From Leucobacter komagatae (GTDB taxonomy: Bacteria; Actinomycetota; Actinomycetes; Actinomycetales; Microbacteriaceae): a stretch of DNA of 64,000 bases. Both the position numbers and the translations under genes were made by a program. The notes under the pieces are model-generated. The model saw nothing but the letters and a program-made list of their open reading frames with translations. It ran no database searches and had not been told where the DNA came from. The stretch lies in NCBI RefSeq assembly GCF_000834055.1, contig NZ_JXSQ01000005.1:124001-188000 (forward strand). Reading direction: 5' to 3'. Positions 38,323 through 46,288 of this stretch are shown here, piece after piece; the first letter of the stretch is position 1, and each line of letters begins with the position of its first letter.

Positions 38323-39470
38323 GCTGGACGCTCACCGCTGCCGACCTCCCCGACCTCGCCCGCGGGGCGACGCTTTTGGGAACCGGGGGCGGCGGCGATC
38401 CGTACATTGGGCAGATGCTCGTGCAGCAGGTTCTCGGAGACCGCGGCATCACGATCCTCGACCCAGACGAGCTGGCTGACGATCTCTTCGTGATCCCCAC
38501 CGCGCAGATGGGTGCCCCAACGGTGATGGTCGAGAAGATCCCGGCAGGCACCGAGCCGCTGCTCGCGCTGCGCACCCTCGAGGATCATCTTGGCCGCAAG
38601 GCCCAGGCGACCATGCCCATCGAATGCGGCGGCATCAATTCCATGATCCCGCTCATCGTTGCGGCAGAATCCGGACTCCCCGTGGTCGACGCAGACGGGA
38701 TGGGTCGAGCCTTCCCCGAACTCTCGATGGAAACGTTCGCCGTATACGGCGTGCACGGATCCCCCCTCGCGCTTGCGGGGGAACGCGGTGAGACGGTCAT
38801 CATCGACACCGGTGCTGACAACCGCCAGATGGAGTCGTTCGCGCGCGCCGTCACCATTAAGCTCGGCGGGGTCGGCCACATCGCAGAGTACGCGATGACG
38901 GGCGCCGATGTGCGGCGCACCGCAGTGCCGCGCACGCTGTCCATGGCGCTCGCCCTCGGGCGGGCGATCCGCGAGGCGCGCGAGTCGCACCGCTCACCGT
39001 TCGAGGCCATCGCGGAGACGCTCTCGACGACGCTGTACGCACACGTGCGCGAGCTGCACGTTGGGAAGGTGATCGATGTCGAGCGCCGCACGACCGAGGG
39101 CTTCGCGCGGGGCCGAGCGATCATCGACGCTGGCGTGGAACCCGGCACCGACAACGCGCGCACCTCCGAGCCAGTCGAGATCGCGTTCCAGAACGAGAAT
39201 CTCACCGCATACCGCGGCGGCGAACTGCTCGCGATCGTCCCGGATCTCATCTGCGTCGTCGACCACGAGACCGCGGAACCCATCACCACCGAGGGCCTCC
39301 GCTACGGACAACGAGTGCGGGTGCTCGGCATTTCCACGCCCGACCTCATGCGAACGCCCGAAGCGCTCGACACCTTCGGTCCTTCCGCCTTCGGGCTCAC
39401 CGAACCGTTTGTTCCGGTGGAGCGACTCGGGGGCGTCCCGGTCACCCACGCCCCAACCGAGCGCAGCTAG
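38319..39470 (+). CDS. DUF917 protein 2
   Basis: A 383-residue paralogue of the preceding protein with the same motifs: GTGGGGDPYIG, CGGINSMIP and VDADGMGRAFPEL. ATG 38319 overlaps the previous stop (ATGA), so the two are translationally coupled and probably form a hetero-oligomer, a common layout for DUF917 pairs. It is followed by three 13-bp repeats and a hairpin, which probably ends most transcription before the third DUF917 gene. Confidence 0.87.
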   Translation: MSWTLTAADLPDLARGATLLGTGGGGDPYIGQMLVQQVLGDRGITILDPDELADDLFVIPTAQMGAPTVMVEKIPAGTEPLLALRTLEDHLGRKAQATMPIECGGINSMIPLIVAAESGLPVVDADGMGRAFPELSMETFAVYGVHGSPLALAGERGETVIIDTGADNRQMESFARAVTIKLGGVGHIAEYAMTGADVRRTAVPRTLSMALALGRAIREARESHRSPFEAIAETLSTTLYAHVRELHVGKVIDVERRTTEGFARGRAIIDAGVEPGTDNARTSEPVEIAFQNENLTAYRGGELLAIVPDLICVVDHETAEPITTEGLRYGQRVRVLGISTPDLMRTPEALDTFGPSAFGLTEPFVPVERLGGVPVTHAPTERS

Positions 39471-39484
39471 CATTCAGCCGGCGC

Positions 39485-39523
39485 GGGCACGAGGCGTGGG
39501 CACGACCGGTGGGCACGACGCGT
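39485..39523 (+). repeat. 13-bp tandem repeat, three units
   Basis: Three units beginning GGGCACGA (39485-39497, 39498-39510, 39511-39523) directly precede a related GGGCAAGA that forms the left arm of the adjoining hairpin. The array starts 14 bases after the DUF917-2 stop. Confidence 0.8.
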
Positions 39524-39551
39524 GGGCAAGACGGCGCTGGCCGTCTTGCCC
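39524..39551 (+). terminator. Hairpin after DUF917 gene 2
   Basis: A perfect 12-bp stem (39524-39535 with 39540-39551) with a GCTG loop sits between the second and third DUF917 genes and just upstream of the latter's promoter. Confidence 0.7.
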
Positions 39552-39559
39552 ACATCCTC

Positions 39560-39565
39560 TACGCT
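39560..39565 (+). promoter_or_regulatory. Leaderless -10 element of DUF917 gene 3 (TACGCT)
   Basis: TACGCT fits TANNNT and lies 7 nt before ATG 39573, with no Shine-Dalgarno between them. With the hairpin just upstream it makes DUF917-3 and the pucR-type gene a separate transcription unit. Confidence 0.5.
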
Positions 39566-39572
39566 TAAGCTC

Positions 39573-40625
39573 ATGGTGCATTCGCGGTCTGGGCTAACGC
39601 TCTCGGCAAGCGACCTGCCGCTACTCTCCGCAGGCGCGTCGTTTTGCGGCACAGGCGGAGGCGGATCACCGCGACTCACTGAACTCATGGTGAGCACAGC
39701 GTTCACACCTCCGCTCACGGTGGTGCGGCCCGGCGACCTCGCACCCGATACGCCATGCTTCGCTCCCGCTTTCGCAGGCTCAACCCTGCTCCTGAGCGAG
39801 CGCCTTCCTGGCGTAGATGAGTTCGGACCCCTCATAACCGTCGCGGAGCGGTGGATCGGGCGCCGCCTCGAGGCCGCCTGCTCGTTTGAGGCCGGAGGCA
39901 TGAATGCGCTCACGCCGTTCTTGTTCGCGCACGACCGCACCATCATCGACGCCGACTGCAGCGGCCGCGCAGTGCCAACACTCGACCGCACGAGCATCTA
40001 CATCAACCAGTCCCCCGGGCTCTTCGCAGTGTGCTCAACGGGCGCAGGCGGCGTCGCACTCATCCAGTCGGAGCGCGCAGAAGACGTCGACAGGCTCATG
40101 CGTTCCGCGATGATCCAGGCTGGCGGAGCTGGCGCCGTACTCTTCGCAGGCTTCACCGCTGGCGATCTTCGCACCGATGCGCTCCACGGGCACCTGGAGC
40201 GCTCGTTGCGCATCGGTGCAACGCTCGCCGAAACAGCTGCTCTTCCCATCGAGGAGCTCGCGCAGCGTCTCGGGGCGAACCTCGTAGGTCACGGGCGGAT
40301 CCTGACGCTCACGCAGGACACACGCGATCCGCACGTTCATGCAGCAGAAATCGTCGGGATGGATGGCGCAGTGATCCGGCTCGTGTCGCGCTCTGAACAC
40401 CTTGCTGTACTCACCGACGGCGAGCCTGTCGCTGCTGCACCCGAGTACATCGTGGCAATCGACGTGCTCTCCCGCGAACTCATCGAGGTCACCGAGCTGC
40501 ACGTCAATCGGCACGTTGCGATCCTCACAATGCCTGCAGACGCCTGGTGGCGCGCCGCACCCGGGCGCGCGGCACAGCTCTTCCCCTCCTCATACGGCCT
40601 GCAAGGATTGGACCCGGCATGGTAG
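39573..40625 (+). CDS. DUF917 protein 3, divergent paralogue
   Basis: A 350-residue DUF917-like protein clearly diverged from its two neighbours. The glycine motif is GTGGGGSPRL instead of GTGGGGDPYI, and the DADGMGRAFPE motif reads DADCSGRAVPTL; GGMN is kept. It has its own leaderless promoter and is translationally coupled to the regulator gene by a 7-bp ATGGTAG overlap. The altered motifs suggest another substrate or a sensory role alongside the PucR regulator. Assignment to the family is secure; the special role is inference. Confidence 0.8.
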   Translation: MVHSRSGLTLSASDLPLLSAGASFCGTGGGGSPRLTELMVSTAFTPPLTVVRPGDLAPDTPCFAPAFAGSTLLLSERLPGVDEFGPLITVAERWIGRRLEAACSFEAGGMNALTPFLFAHDRTIIDADCSGRAVPTLDRTSIYINQSPGLFAVCSTGAGGVALIQSERAEDVDRLMRSAMIQAGGAGAVLFAGFTAGDLRTDALHGHLERSLRIGATLAETAALPIEELAQRLGANLVGHGRILTLTQDTRDPHVHAAEIVGMDGAVIRLVSRSEHLAVLTDGEPVAAAPEYIVAIDVLSRELIEVTELHVNRHVAILTMPADAWWRAAPGRAAQLFPSSYGLQGLDPAW

Positions 40626-42145
40626 CCACACAGCGCCCGCATGGGGCGACGCTTGACCTCGCAAGCGTGCTCGCGCACCCTGACAACGGAGGTCTCGCGT
40701 TCGTTGCGGGACCCAAGTCTGGGGTCTGGCAAGACGTCGCAGTTGACGCCCATGACAGTCCGGGGCAGGGCTTGCTGATCACCACGGCGGCGCTGCCTGA
40801 GACTACGTGGCAGCAGGATTCCCTCGTTCGACGGGCCCACGATCGCGGCTTCGCTGCGATCGCCATGCCCGGGGCTGCCGCAGCCGCGTCTGGGGCGCGC
40901 AAGCTCGCAGAGCGGCTTGGGGTCACTCTGCTCGCCGTTGACCGACCCATCGAGCTCGCACGAGCGTGTTGGCAGCTGCAGGAGTCGCGGGATGCGCTCA
41001 CGATCGATTACGTGCGAAAGGTGGCTCAGGCGTTTGAATACCCCGCCGAGGATCTCGGCGACCTCCTCGGCCACTTGTGCGCCGCAATCGGTCAGGGCAT
41101 CGCCCTCATTGATGCCAGTGGGCCCGTGCAGCAGGCTGGCGGATCGCTTGATCCCGACCTCCACGCGGCACTCGACTTCTCGCGGTGGATCAGCGTCGCT
41201 CGCGTCGGAGACGCCGCAGCGGCATCGGTTCGTGTCGACAGCTCGACGAGGAAGGGCTTGCGTCTCGTCGTGTTTGGGAGCGGGATGGGCGACCCGCAAT
41301 TGCGTGCGCTGTCGACCGTCGCCGAGATCATGATGCCGGCTGTTGCGGCTCGCATCCTTATCGACGAGCTCGATTCGGTCAATGACGCTTCAGCGTCTGC
41401 TGACCTGCTGCGCGCATTCGTTGAGCTCCGCGGCGCCCGCGATGCCGACGTGCAGCTGAGAATGTCTGCACAGGGCTGGCGCACGTCTGGCTATCACCTT
41501 GGGTTCCAGTTCACGCCGCGAGCGCCGGTCGACCCGATTGGGTTACTCAGGGCAATCTCCCACGAGCTTGCGACTGTCACCGTTGAGGCCCGTGCTGCGC
41601 TCAGCGGGAGTAGTGTGCTCGGCTGGCTGAGTTTCACTGAGCCTCCGACCGCAACCCAGGTGGAGACATATGCGAGCGCGCTGCATGGCGTTCACCAGCA
41701 TCTACGCCGCACCCGCGATATCGCGCTCGGCATCGGCTCGATGCAGAGCGGCGAGGCTGGCCTCGCGCGAACGCTCAGTGAGGCGAGCGATGCCGCAAAG
41801 ATCGCGACCTCGCGGTCGAGCAGCGGATACCTCGTTCGCGTAGACAGCCTCGGTCTCGAACAGCTCCTACTTGCTTGGACCGGCAACGACACCTTTCTTC
41901 CCGCGGCTGAGTCGCTGCTCGCGCCGTTGCTCACCGAGGCCCCCGAGCTGCTCGACACGCTTGCCGCGTACCTCGACCACGAGTCGGGCATCCAGGCGAC
42001 CGCGGATGCGCTGGGGCTCCATCGAAACACGGTAGGCCAGCGCGTGCAACGTGCGCAGGAACTCGTCGGGGCGGATCTGTCATCGCCCGAGACGCGGCTG
42101 GCGTTGCACCTCGCGTGCCGCGCAGTACTCGCCCCGGGCAATTAG
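40619..42145 (+). CDS. PucR-family transcriptional regulator
   Basis: A ~508-residue regulator with a C-terminal PucR-type helix-turn-helix (ATADALGLHRNTVGQRVQRA, about residues 460-480), a CdaR-like middle region and an N-terminal PucR-type part (LDLASVLAHPDNGGLAFVAG). The family senses purine-, allantoin- or amino-acid-derived signals. ATG 40619 overlaps the DUF917-3 stop, so both are made together; the longer open frame upstream is disregarded. It is the likely activator of the permease-HyuA-DUF917 genes. Its stop overlaps that of the convergent small gene by three bases. Confidence 0.85.
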   Translation: MVATQRPHGATLDLASVLAHPDNGGLAFVAGPKSGVWQDVAVDAHDSPGQGLLITTAALPETTWQQDSLVRRAHDRGFAAIAMPGAAAAASGARKLAERLGVTLLAVDRPIELARACWQLQESRDALTIDYVRKVAQAFEYPAEDLGDLLGHLCAAIGQGIALIDASGPVQQAGGSLDPDLHAALDFSRWISVARVGDAAAASVRVDSSTRKGLRLVVFGSGMGDPQLRALSTVAEIMMPAVAARILIDELDSVNDASASADLLRAFVELRGARDADVQLRMSAQGWRTSGYHLGFQFTPRAPVDPIGLLRAISHELATVTVEARAALSGSSVLGWLSFTEPPTATQVETYASALHGVHQHLRRTRDIALGIGSMQSGEAGLARTLSEASDAAKIATSRSSSGYLVRVDSLGLEQLLLAWTGNDTFLPAAESLLAPLLTEAPELLDTLAAYLDHESGIQATADALGLHRNTVGQRVQRAQELVGADLSSPETRLALHLACRAVLAPGN

Positions 42146-42333
42146 GCGCCGGTGTCGTCCCCACCGGCTTCGCCGGCTTCTTGCGGGTCGTTGCCGTAGG
42201 TTTCGCTTGCCCCGTCGAGGATGGGCCGGTCGAGCGTGCTCCCGGATGTCTCAGGACTTACGGTGCCTGCACCGTTCGGCGCTTCAGTTGCCGAAGCGGG
42301 GTGTGGAACGTGTGCATCGCTGTGTTTGTTCAT
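42142..42333 (-). CDS. Small DRPILDGASE-motif protein, copy 2
   Basis: A 63-residue hydrophilic protein, paralogous to the small protein at 33702-33956. ATG 42333 has a perfect AAGGAG five bases upstream. It keeps PHPASATEA, NGAGTV and DRPILDGASE with a following YG, and then adds an acidic 17-residue tail (starting NDPQEAGE). There are no cysteines, signal peptide or membrane helices. It is convergent with the PucR gene, with overlapping stop codons. Two conserved copies, each with a strong ribosome binding site and at opposite ends of one cluster, argue that the gene is real. Function unknown. Confidence 0.68.
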   Translation of the reverse strand: MNKHSDAHVPHPASATEAPNGAGTVSPETSGSTLDRPILDGASETYGNDPQEAGEAGGDDTGA

Positions 42334-42434
42334 TGTTTCTCCTTTCGCTCGGACCCCAACCATAAGTGAATCCCTTGTGTGTTCACCGGGTTGCGTTCCC
42401 AGAGATAGCGCGAAAGCTCACCCTGCCCGCCGAC

Positions 42435-42728
42435 CTATCAAGATACGCAAGACCCGCAGCGCATAACCTGGGCAGGGTCGGGGCGCTCCTCGCCCCACTA
42501 ACCATTGGAATCATTGCGGATTCGTTCAGCGTCGGACTCGGCCTCGCCGCTCTCGGCATTGGCTACGCGATCGCAGCACTCATCACGTTCTTCTTTATCC
42601 GCGACAAAATATATGACCCGGCTCAAGCAGACACCGACGACGTGCAACAGCAACTCGCCGTCGAGACGGGCACCAGCCCAGTTCGGATACCTATTCGGGG
42701 CGAGCGCACCGCACGCTTGCAACGCTAG
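42435..42728 (+). pseudogene. C-terminal remnant of an MFS transporter
   Basis: The frame ending at 42728 encodes what looks like the last two helices of a major facilitator transporter: HNLGRVGALLAPLTIGIIAD, then GLGLAALGIGYAIAALITFFF and a charged tail. No upstream part of the transporter is present in any frame; the preceding sequence is non-coding, so ten or so helices have been lost. It is divergent from the copy 2 small gene, much as copy 1 is divergent from the NCS1 permease. Confidence 0.65.
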
Positions 42729-42787
42729 GGGCAAGGCCGGCCGCGACGAGGGAGACGTTCACCCTCCCAGTCGGGTCGGCTGCCACC

Positions 42788-44158
42788 TCACTGCGTGGTC
42801 GCCCGATGCCCGCGTTGCGCTTCGTGAGCGTCCGTCGTTGGTCGGAACCTCACGCGGCTCGGGGGCCGGTCGAAGTGATCTCGGCCGCTCGGGCTCGTCC
42901 ACTTCATGACTCCATTTGCGAGTTGCTCGACCTGCCAATCCGAGTGGTGCTTCAGCGTGTGATGCCCCCTGCACAGGTGCGCGAGGTTGTCAGTTGAGGT
43001 CTTGCCCCCGAGTGCCGCGTCAACGGTGTGGTCGATATCGCAGCGATGCGCGGGCACGCCACACCCAGGGGCGCGGCAGTGAAGATCTCGAGCCGAGAGC
43101 ATTCGTTTCATCTCCGGCGTAGGGCGGTATCGGTCGACAGAGAGCACGGTGCCTGAGCCGTCCACGTTGACTCGCTCCCAAGCATCGGCCTCTGTTGCCA
43201 GCCTGCGCGCGGTCGCTGGGGCGATGGGGCCATGCCCAACGAGCTCAGCAACGCGGGTTCCGCCGGAGGCCCAATCCGCACTCTCATCAGCTGAGACGCC
43301 TGCGCCGCCAAGGAGCTCTACCGGGACTACTACCTGTATCTGGCCCCGTATCGTTGCCGCCGTGCGCGCGCACTTCCCCTCTTTTCCGAGAAGGAGGTCA
43401 CGGAACACGTCGACTCTCGCCTCCCCAATTGAGGGGGCGTGCGCGCTCCCGCTGCCAACGGAACCGCTCGCGACCGGGCCCCCGGGAGTTGCTTCGTCCC
43501 GCTCTGCCGTAAGACGCTTCGCTGTCCGGGTCAACCTGTCGTAGATGGCGTACGCCTCCTCGGCGGGAAGGTAGGCCGTAAGGTCGGCCATCCCGTCGGC
43601 GGCGTCGACCACTCTCACGTATCGCCGAGCAACCTCGCGTTCGTGCCGTTCGGTAAGCGACTCTTCGAGCTGAGAGGCCGCAAGCCTGCGAGCAATAGGC
43701 CGGAGCCGATTTGGTGACTCCTCACTCGCTATCCTCAACACCTCTGCCTCGTATGCCGTTCGGCGCCGCTCCTCCTGCGCCCCATCGCCCGCGGTCAGTG
43801 GCGCTCCCTCGTTGGTGATCACTTTGAGGTGGTTTAGGGAAATCTGCCCAGCATTCAGTGCCGCCAACGTGCTCGGAAAGAACTGTTGAGCAGCGTGTGC
43901 AGCTTGCAAGAGGCGCTCGGCAACGCCTTCGCTTTCGTGGAGCAGCGCGGCAAGCTCCAGTCGCAGTGACCGGTAGCCAAGCTCCCTGTCACTCTGTCCG
44001 GGCACGTCGTCTCCGACGGCCGCGTCCATGGCGCTCGCAAGGTCGCTCAGTTGCTCCGCTTCAAGACGCCGCCGGTCGGTCTCGTGCCCCTCAAACGAGG
44101 CGAGCGAAGACCGGATCCTTTCAAGTTGGGTATCTGAATATCGCTTTTTCACTAACAT
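42788..44158 (-). CDS. DUF222 and HNH endonuclease domain protein
   Basis: A 456-residue protein with an N-terminal helical DUF222 region and a C-terminal HNH nuclease domain (CRAPGCGVPAHRCDIDHTVD, later NLAHLCRGHHTLKH) that contains the Zn-binding cysteines and the catalytic His/Asn. These proteins are numerous in Microbacteriaceae and other actinobacteria, often in several copies per genome; their biological role is not established, with defence or mobile-element origins proposed. Start ATG 44158 (MLVKKRY). It stands alone between the MFS remnant and the toxin gene. Confidence 0.88.
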   Translation of the reverse strand: MLVKKRYSDTQLERIRSSLASFEGHETDRRRLEAEQLSDLASAMDAAVGDDVPGQSDRELGYRSLRLELAALLHESEGVAERLLQAAHAAQQFFPSTLAALNAGQISLNHLKVITNEGAPLTAGDGAQEERRRTAYEAEVLRIASEESPNRLRPIARRLAASQLEESLTERHEREVARRYVRVVDAADGMADLTAYLPAEEAYAIYDRLTRTAKRLTAERDEATPGGPVASGSVGSGSAHAPSIGEARVDVFRDLLLGKEGKCARTAATIRGQIQVVVPVELLGGAGVSADESADWASGGTRVAELVGHGPIAPATARRLATEADAWERVNVDGSGTVLSVDRYRPTPEMKRMLSARDLHCRAPGCGVPAHRCDIDHTVDAALGGKTSTDNLAHLCRGHHTLKHHSDWQVEQLANGVMKWTSPSGRDHFDRPPSRVRFRPTTDAHEAQRGHRATTQ

Positions 44159-44232
44159 GCGTGTAGTAAATCACCAACCACCGACATTCATGTCCCGGCG
44201 GCAGACGGACCCCAGCGCACAGCGGGCAGGGG

Positions 44233-44808
44233 CTATCCCACCTCGCGGTAGAGCCGAGCTGCGGCCTCAACGACCGCAGAATGCTCTGCGCTCAACGACT
44301 GAATGCCGACGAGCTCGAGCCCTGCCGGCGGCTCTCCCCCAGCTCCCCACAGCATGACCGATGTCTCCGCCGGCATCTGTGATGACCACCAGGAGATTCC
44401 GCCAACCGATTCGCCTCCGCCGTGTCGCTCAAAGATCTTGCGCGCGAGCGCTTGCGTTGTGCCGAGATCCTGAACGACAACCGCGCTCGGTCGCACACCG
44501 AGCTCGGCGAGTGTTGTCGCATCGTCGAGCTCCAGCGGGCGAGGCCCCGTGTAGCGAAACTCCGCGAGTGCCCGCGGCTCGCCTGTCGGCGTGAGGAATA
44601 CTTCCGGGATCCACCGCCGCTTGTTGTAGAAGCTCTCGGCGACCGCACCGACAGCCGTCCGCGAGAAGTACCACGAGTCAAACAGGTCGGCGTTGTCCCA
44701 CCGCCCGTGAAACTGTGGGCGGGGCAGAAACGACCAGTGGCCAGGTTTACCCCTGCGGGCACCGGCCACTCTCGGATAGCAGCGGAACAACCGCATGGGC
44801 TCGGCCAT
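44233..44808 (-). CDS. RES-domain toxin (NAD+-degrading family)
   Basis: A 191-residue RES-domain protein. Family features are the N-terminal RLFRCYP strand, GRWDNADLFDSWYFSRT with conserved Arg/Tyr positions, the following Glu in VAESFYN and a late Ser/His region. RES toxins such as MbcT degrade or phosphorolyse NAD+ and stop growth when the antitoxin is lost. The gene begins three bases after the Xre/MbcA-type antitoxin gene on the same strand. Catalytic residues were matched by eye, so activity is inferred. Confidence 0.85.
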   Translation of the reverse strand: MAEPMRLFRCYPRVAGARRGKPGHWSFLPRPQFHGRWDNADLFDSWYFSRTAVGAVAESFYNKRRWIPEVFLTPTGEPRALAEFRYTGPRPLELDDATTLAELGVRPSAVVVQDLGTTQALARKIFERHGGGESVGGISWWSSQMPAETSVMLWGAGGEPPAGLELVGIQSLSAEHSAVVEAAARLYREVG

Positions 44809-44811
44809 GGA

Positions 44812-45165
44812 CTACGCGTACGCGCCCTCGTCTTCGGCATCGATGGCGCCGATCACCTCGGCAACGCGGCCAAGCTTGATGCACTCACGGCGGGTCGACC
44901 CCCTGAGGAACTGGTTCGGCGAGTCGAGCCAAATCGGCACAACCTTGGTGTGCATCGTCGACTCAGCGCGCGCAATAATGTACGCGAAATCCATGATGGA
45001 TCGTGCGGACTCTGGCGATGGGAGCTGCGCTCCCTGCTTCCAGCGCGTCACTTGCGAGGGCTTCACACCGAGCAACTCCGCGAGCAGCGCACCATTGCCC
45101 GCAGCACCGAGCAGCATGCGGAAGCCATCGGCGAAGCCGGGCTGCTGCGGAACTGAGATACTCAT
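44812..45165 (-). CDS. Xre/MbcA-type antitoxin
   Basis: A 117-residue antitoxin. An N-terminal Xre-like helix-turn-helix (LAELLGVKPSQVTRWKQGAQ, about residues 27-46) is followed by the ParS/MbcA toxin-binding domain ending in WLDSPNQFLRGSTRRECI. The protein should bind and block the RES toxin and repress its own promoter. The -10 element TACACT lies 6 nt before ATG 45165, with no Shine-Dalgarno, so the mRNA is probably leaderless; a palindromic operator lies just upstream. Confidence 0.85.
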   Translation of the reverse strand: MSISVPQQPGFADGFRMLLGAAGNGALLAELLGVKPSQVTRWKQGAQLPSPESARSIMDFAYIIARAESTMHTKVVPIWLDSPNQFLRGSTRRECIKLGRVAEVIGAIDAEDEGAYA

Positions 45166-45171
45166 GCCCCC

Positions 45172-45199
45172 AGTGTACGCGCAATTCTCAAATTGCGCG
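45172..45199 (-). promoter_or_regulatory. Toxin-antitoxin promoter and operator
   Basis: On the minus strand the -10 TACACT occupies 45177 to 45172. Immediately upstream, 45178-45199 forms a perfect inverted repeat with 9-bp arms (CGCGCAATT and its complement) around a 4-base centre. It covers the spacer and -35 region, the expected place for an autorepressor site of the Xre antitoxin. Confidence 0.7.
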
Positions 45200-45203
45200 A
45201 CGG

Positions 45204-46286
45204 CTAGCTTGCGATTTCCTGGTACGCGAACTGCAGCATCGACTCATCGACACCGGCAAGGACGCGCGGCTTCGCGAGATCGTCGAGCACGATAAAGCGC
45301 AGCATCCCAGCTCGAGCCTTCTTGTCTCGCTGCATCGCCGCGAGCAGCCCCGGCCAGCGGCCTGCCGGGTATTCGAGAGGCAGCCCGAGAAGGCCAAGCA
45401 CTCGCTTGTGCCGTTCGACGACCTCGTCAGACAGCGATCCGGCCATCCGCCCGAGCTCTGCCGCGTACATCATCCCGATCGCGATCGCTACGCCATGGCG
45501 CCACTGGTAGCGCTCAGCGTGCTCGATGGCGTGCCCCAAGGTGTGCCCATAGTTGAGGATCTCCCTGAGCCCACCCTCCTTGAAGTCTTCCGAGACGACG
45601 CGGGCCTTCACCCCAACGGAGAGCTCGACAACGCGCTGGAATTCCGGCGTGCTGGGGTCGGTTGCCCGGTCAACGTCGGCCTCAATGATGTTGAGGATTT
45701 CCGGTTCAGCGATGAACCCGCACTTTGCGACCTCAGCGAAGCCCGCGCGAATCTCGTTCTTCGGCAGCGTATCGAGCACAGCGAGGTCACAGATGACCGC
45801 CGCCGGCTGGTAGAACGCACCGACGAGATTCTTACCCTCAGCAGTGTTGATGCCGGTCTTGCCCCCAACGGCAGCATCGACCATGCCGAGCACCGTCGTC
45901 GGGATCTGCACCAGTCGAACGCCGCGCAGCCACGTCGCAGCCACAAAACCAGCAAGATCAGTCACGGCTCCCCCGCCGAGGCCGATGATCGCGTCGCTGC
46001 GGGTGAAATCCGCCTGTCCGAGAATCTGCCAGCAGAACGCTGCGACCTCAACACGTTTCGCGGACTCTGCGTCGGGAATCTCCGCGAGCATCACCTGCTC
46101 GTACTGTTCCTGCAGCGACGTGCGAAGCTCGTCGGCAAGTCGCCCCACCGTTGAGGTGTGCACAATGAGCACCTTCGAGACCCGGCTTCCGAGCGCCTCT
46201 GGCACGCGGTCGAAGAGGTCACGACCAATCGTGATCGTATAGTTCGTCTCTCCGGTAACGGCGATCTCACTGACTGTCGCAGGCAT
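45204..46286 (-). CDS. aroB: 3-dehydroquinate synthase
   Basis: A 360-residue NAD+- and metal-dependent enzyme that converts DAHP to 3-dehydroquinate, the second step of the shikimate pathway. Typical motifs are IGLGGGAVTDLAGFVAATWLRG for NAD binding and LLNYGHTLGHA-like ILNYGHTLGHAIE with metal-binding histidines. ATG 46286 is preferred (AGGA six bases upstream), although TTG 46292, overlapping the aroK stop, is possible. It is the last gene of the alaS-ruvX-mltG-aroE-C-K-B run. Confidence 0.95.
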   Translation of the reverse strand: MPATVSEIAVTGETNYTITIGRDLFDRVPEALGSRVSKVLIVHTSTVGRLADELRTSLQEQYEQVMLAEIPDAESAKRVEVAAFCWQILGQADFTRSDAIIGLGGGAVTDLAGFVAATWLRGVRLVQIPTTVLGMVDAAVGGKTGINTAEGKNLVGAFYQPAAVICDLAVLDTLPKNEIRAGFAEVAKCGFIAEPEILNIIEADVDRATDPSTPEFQRVVELSVGVKARVVSEDFKEGGLREILNYGHTLGHAIEHAERYQWRHGVAIAIGMMYAAELGRMAGSLSDEVVERHKRVLGLLGLPLEYPAGRWPGLLAAMQRDKKARAGMLRFIVLDDLAKPRVLAGVDESMLQFAYQEIAS

Positions 46287-46288
46287 GT

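Noticed and set aside
33702-42333. Confident RiPP precursor call for the two small proteins
   Set aside because: No radical SAM, YcaO, lanthipeptide or lasso enzyme is nearby, and there is no cysteine; kept only as one possibility.
42788-44158. Group II intron or homing endonuclease
   Set aside because: The HNH domain is fused to DUF222, with no intron RNA structure or interrupted host gene.
44159-44232. Additional gene or att site between the HNH and toxin genes
   Set aside because: Only 74 bases, with no frame, repeat or hairpin of note.
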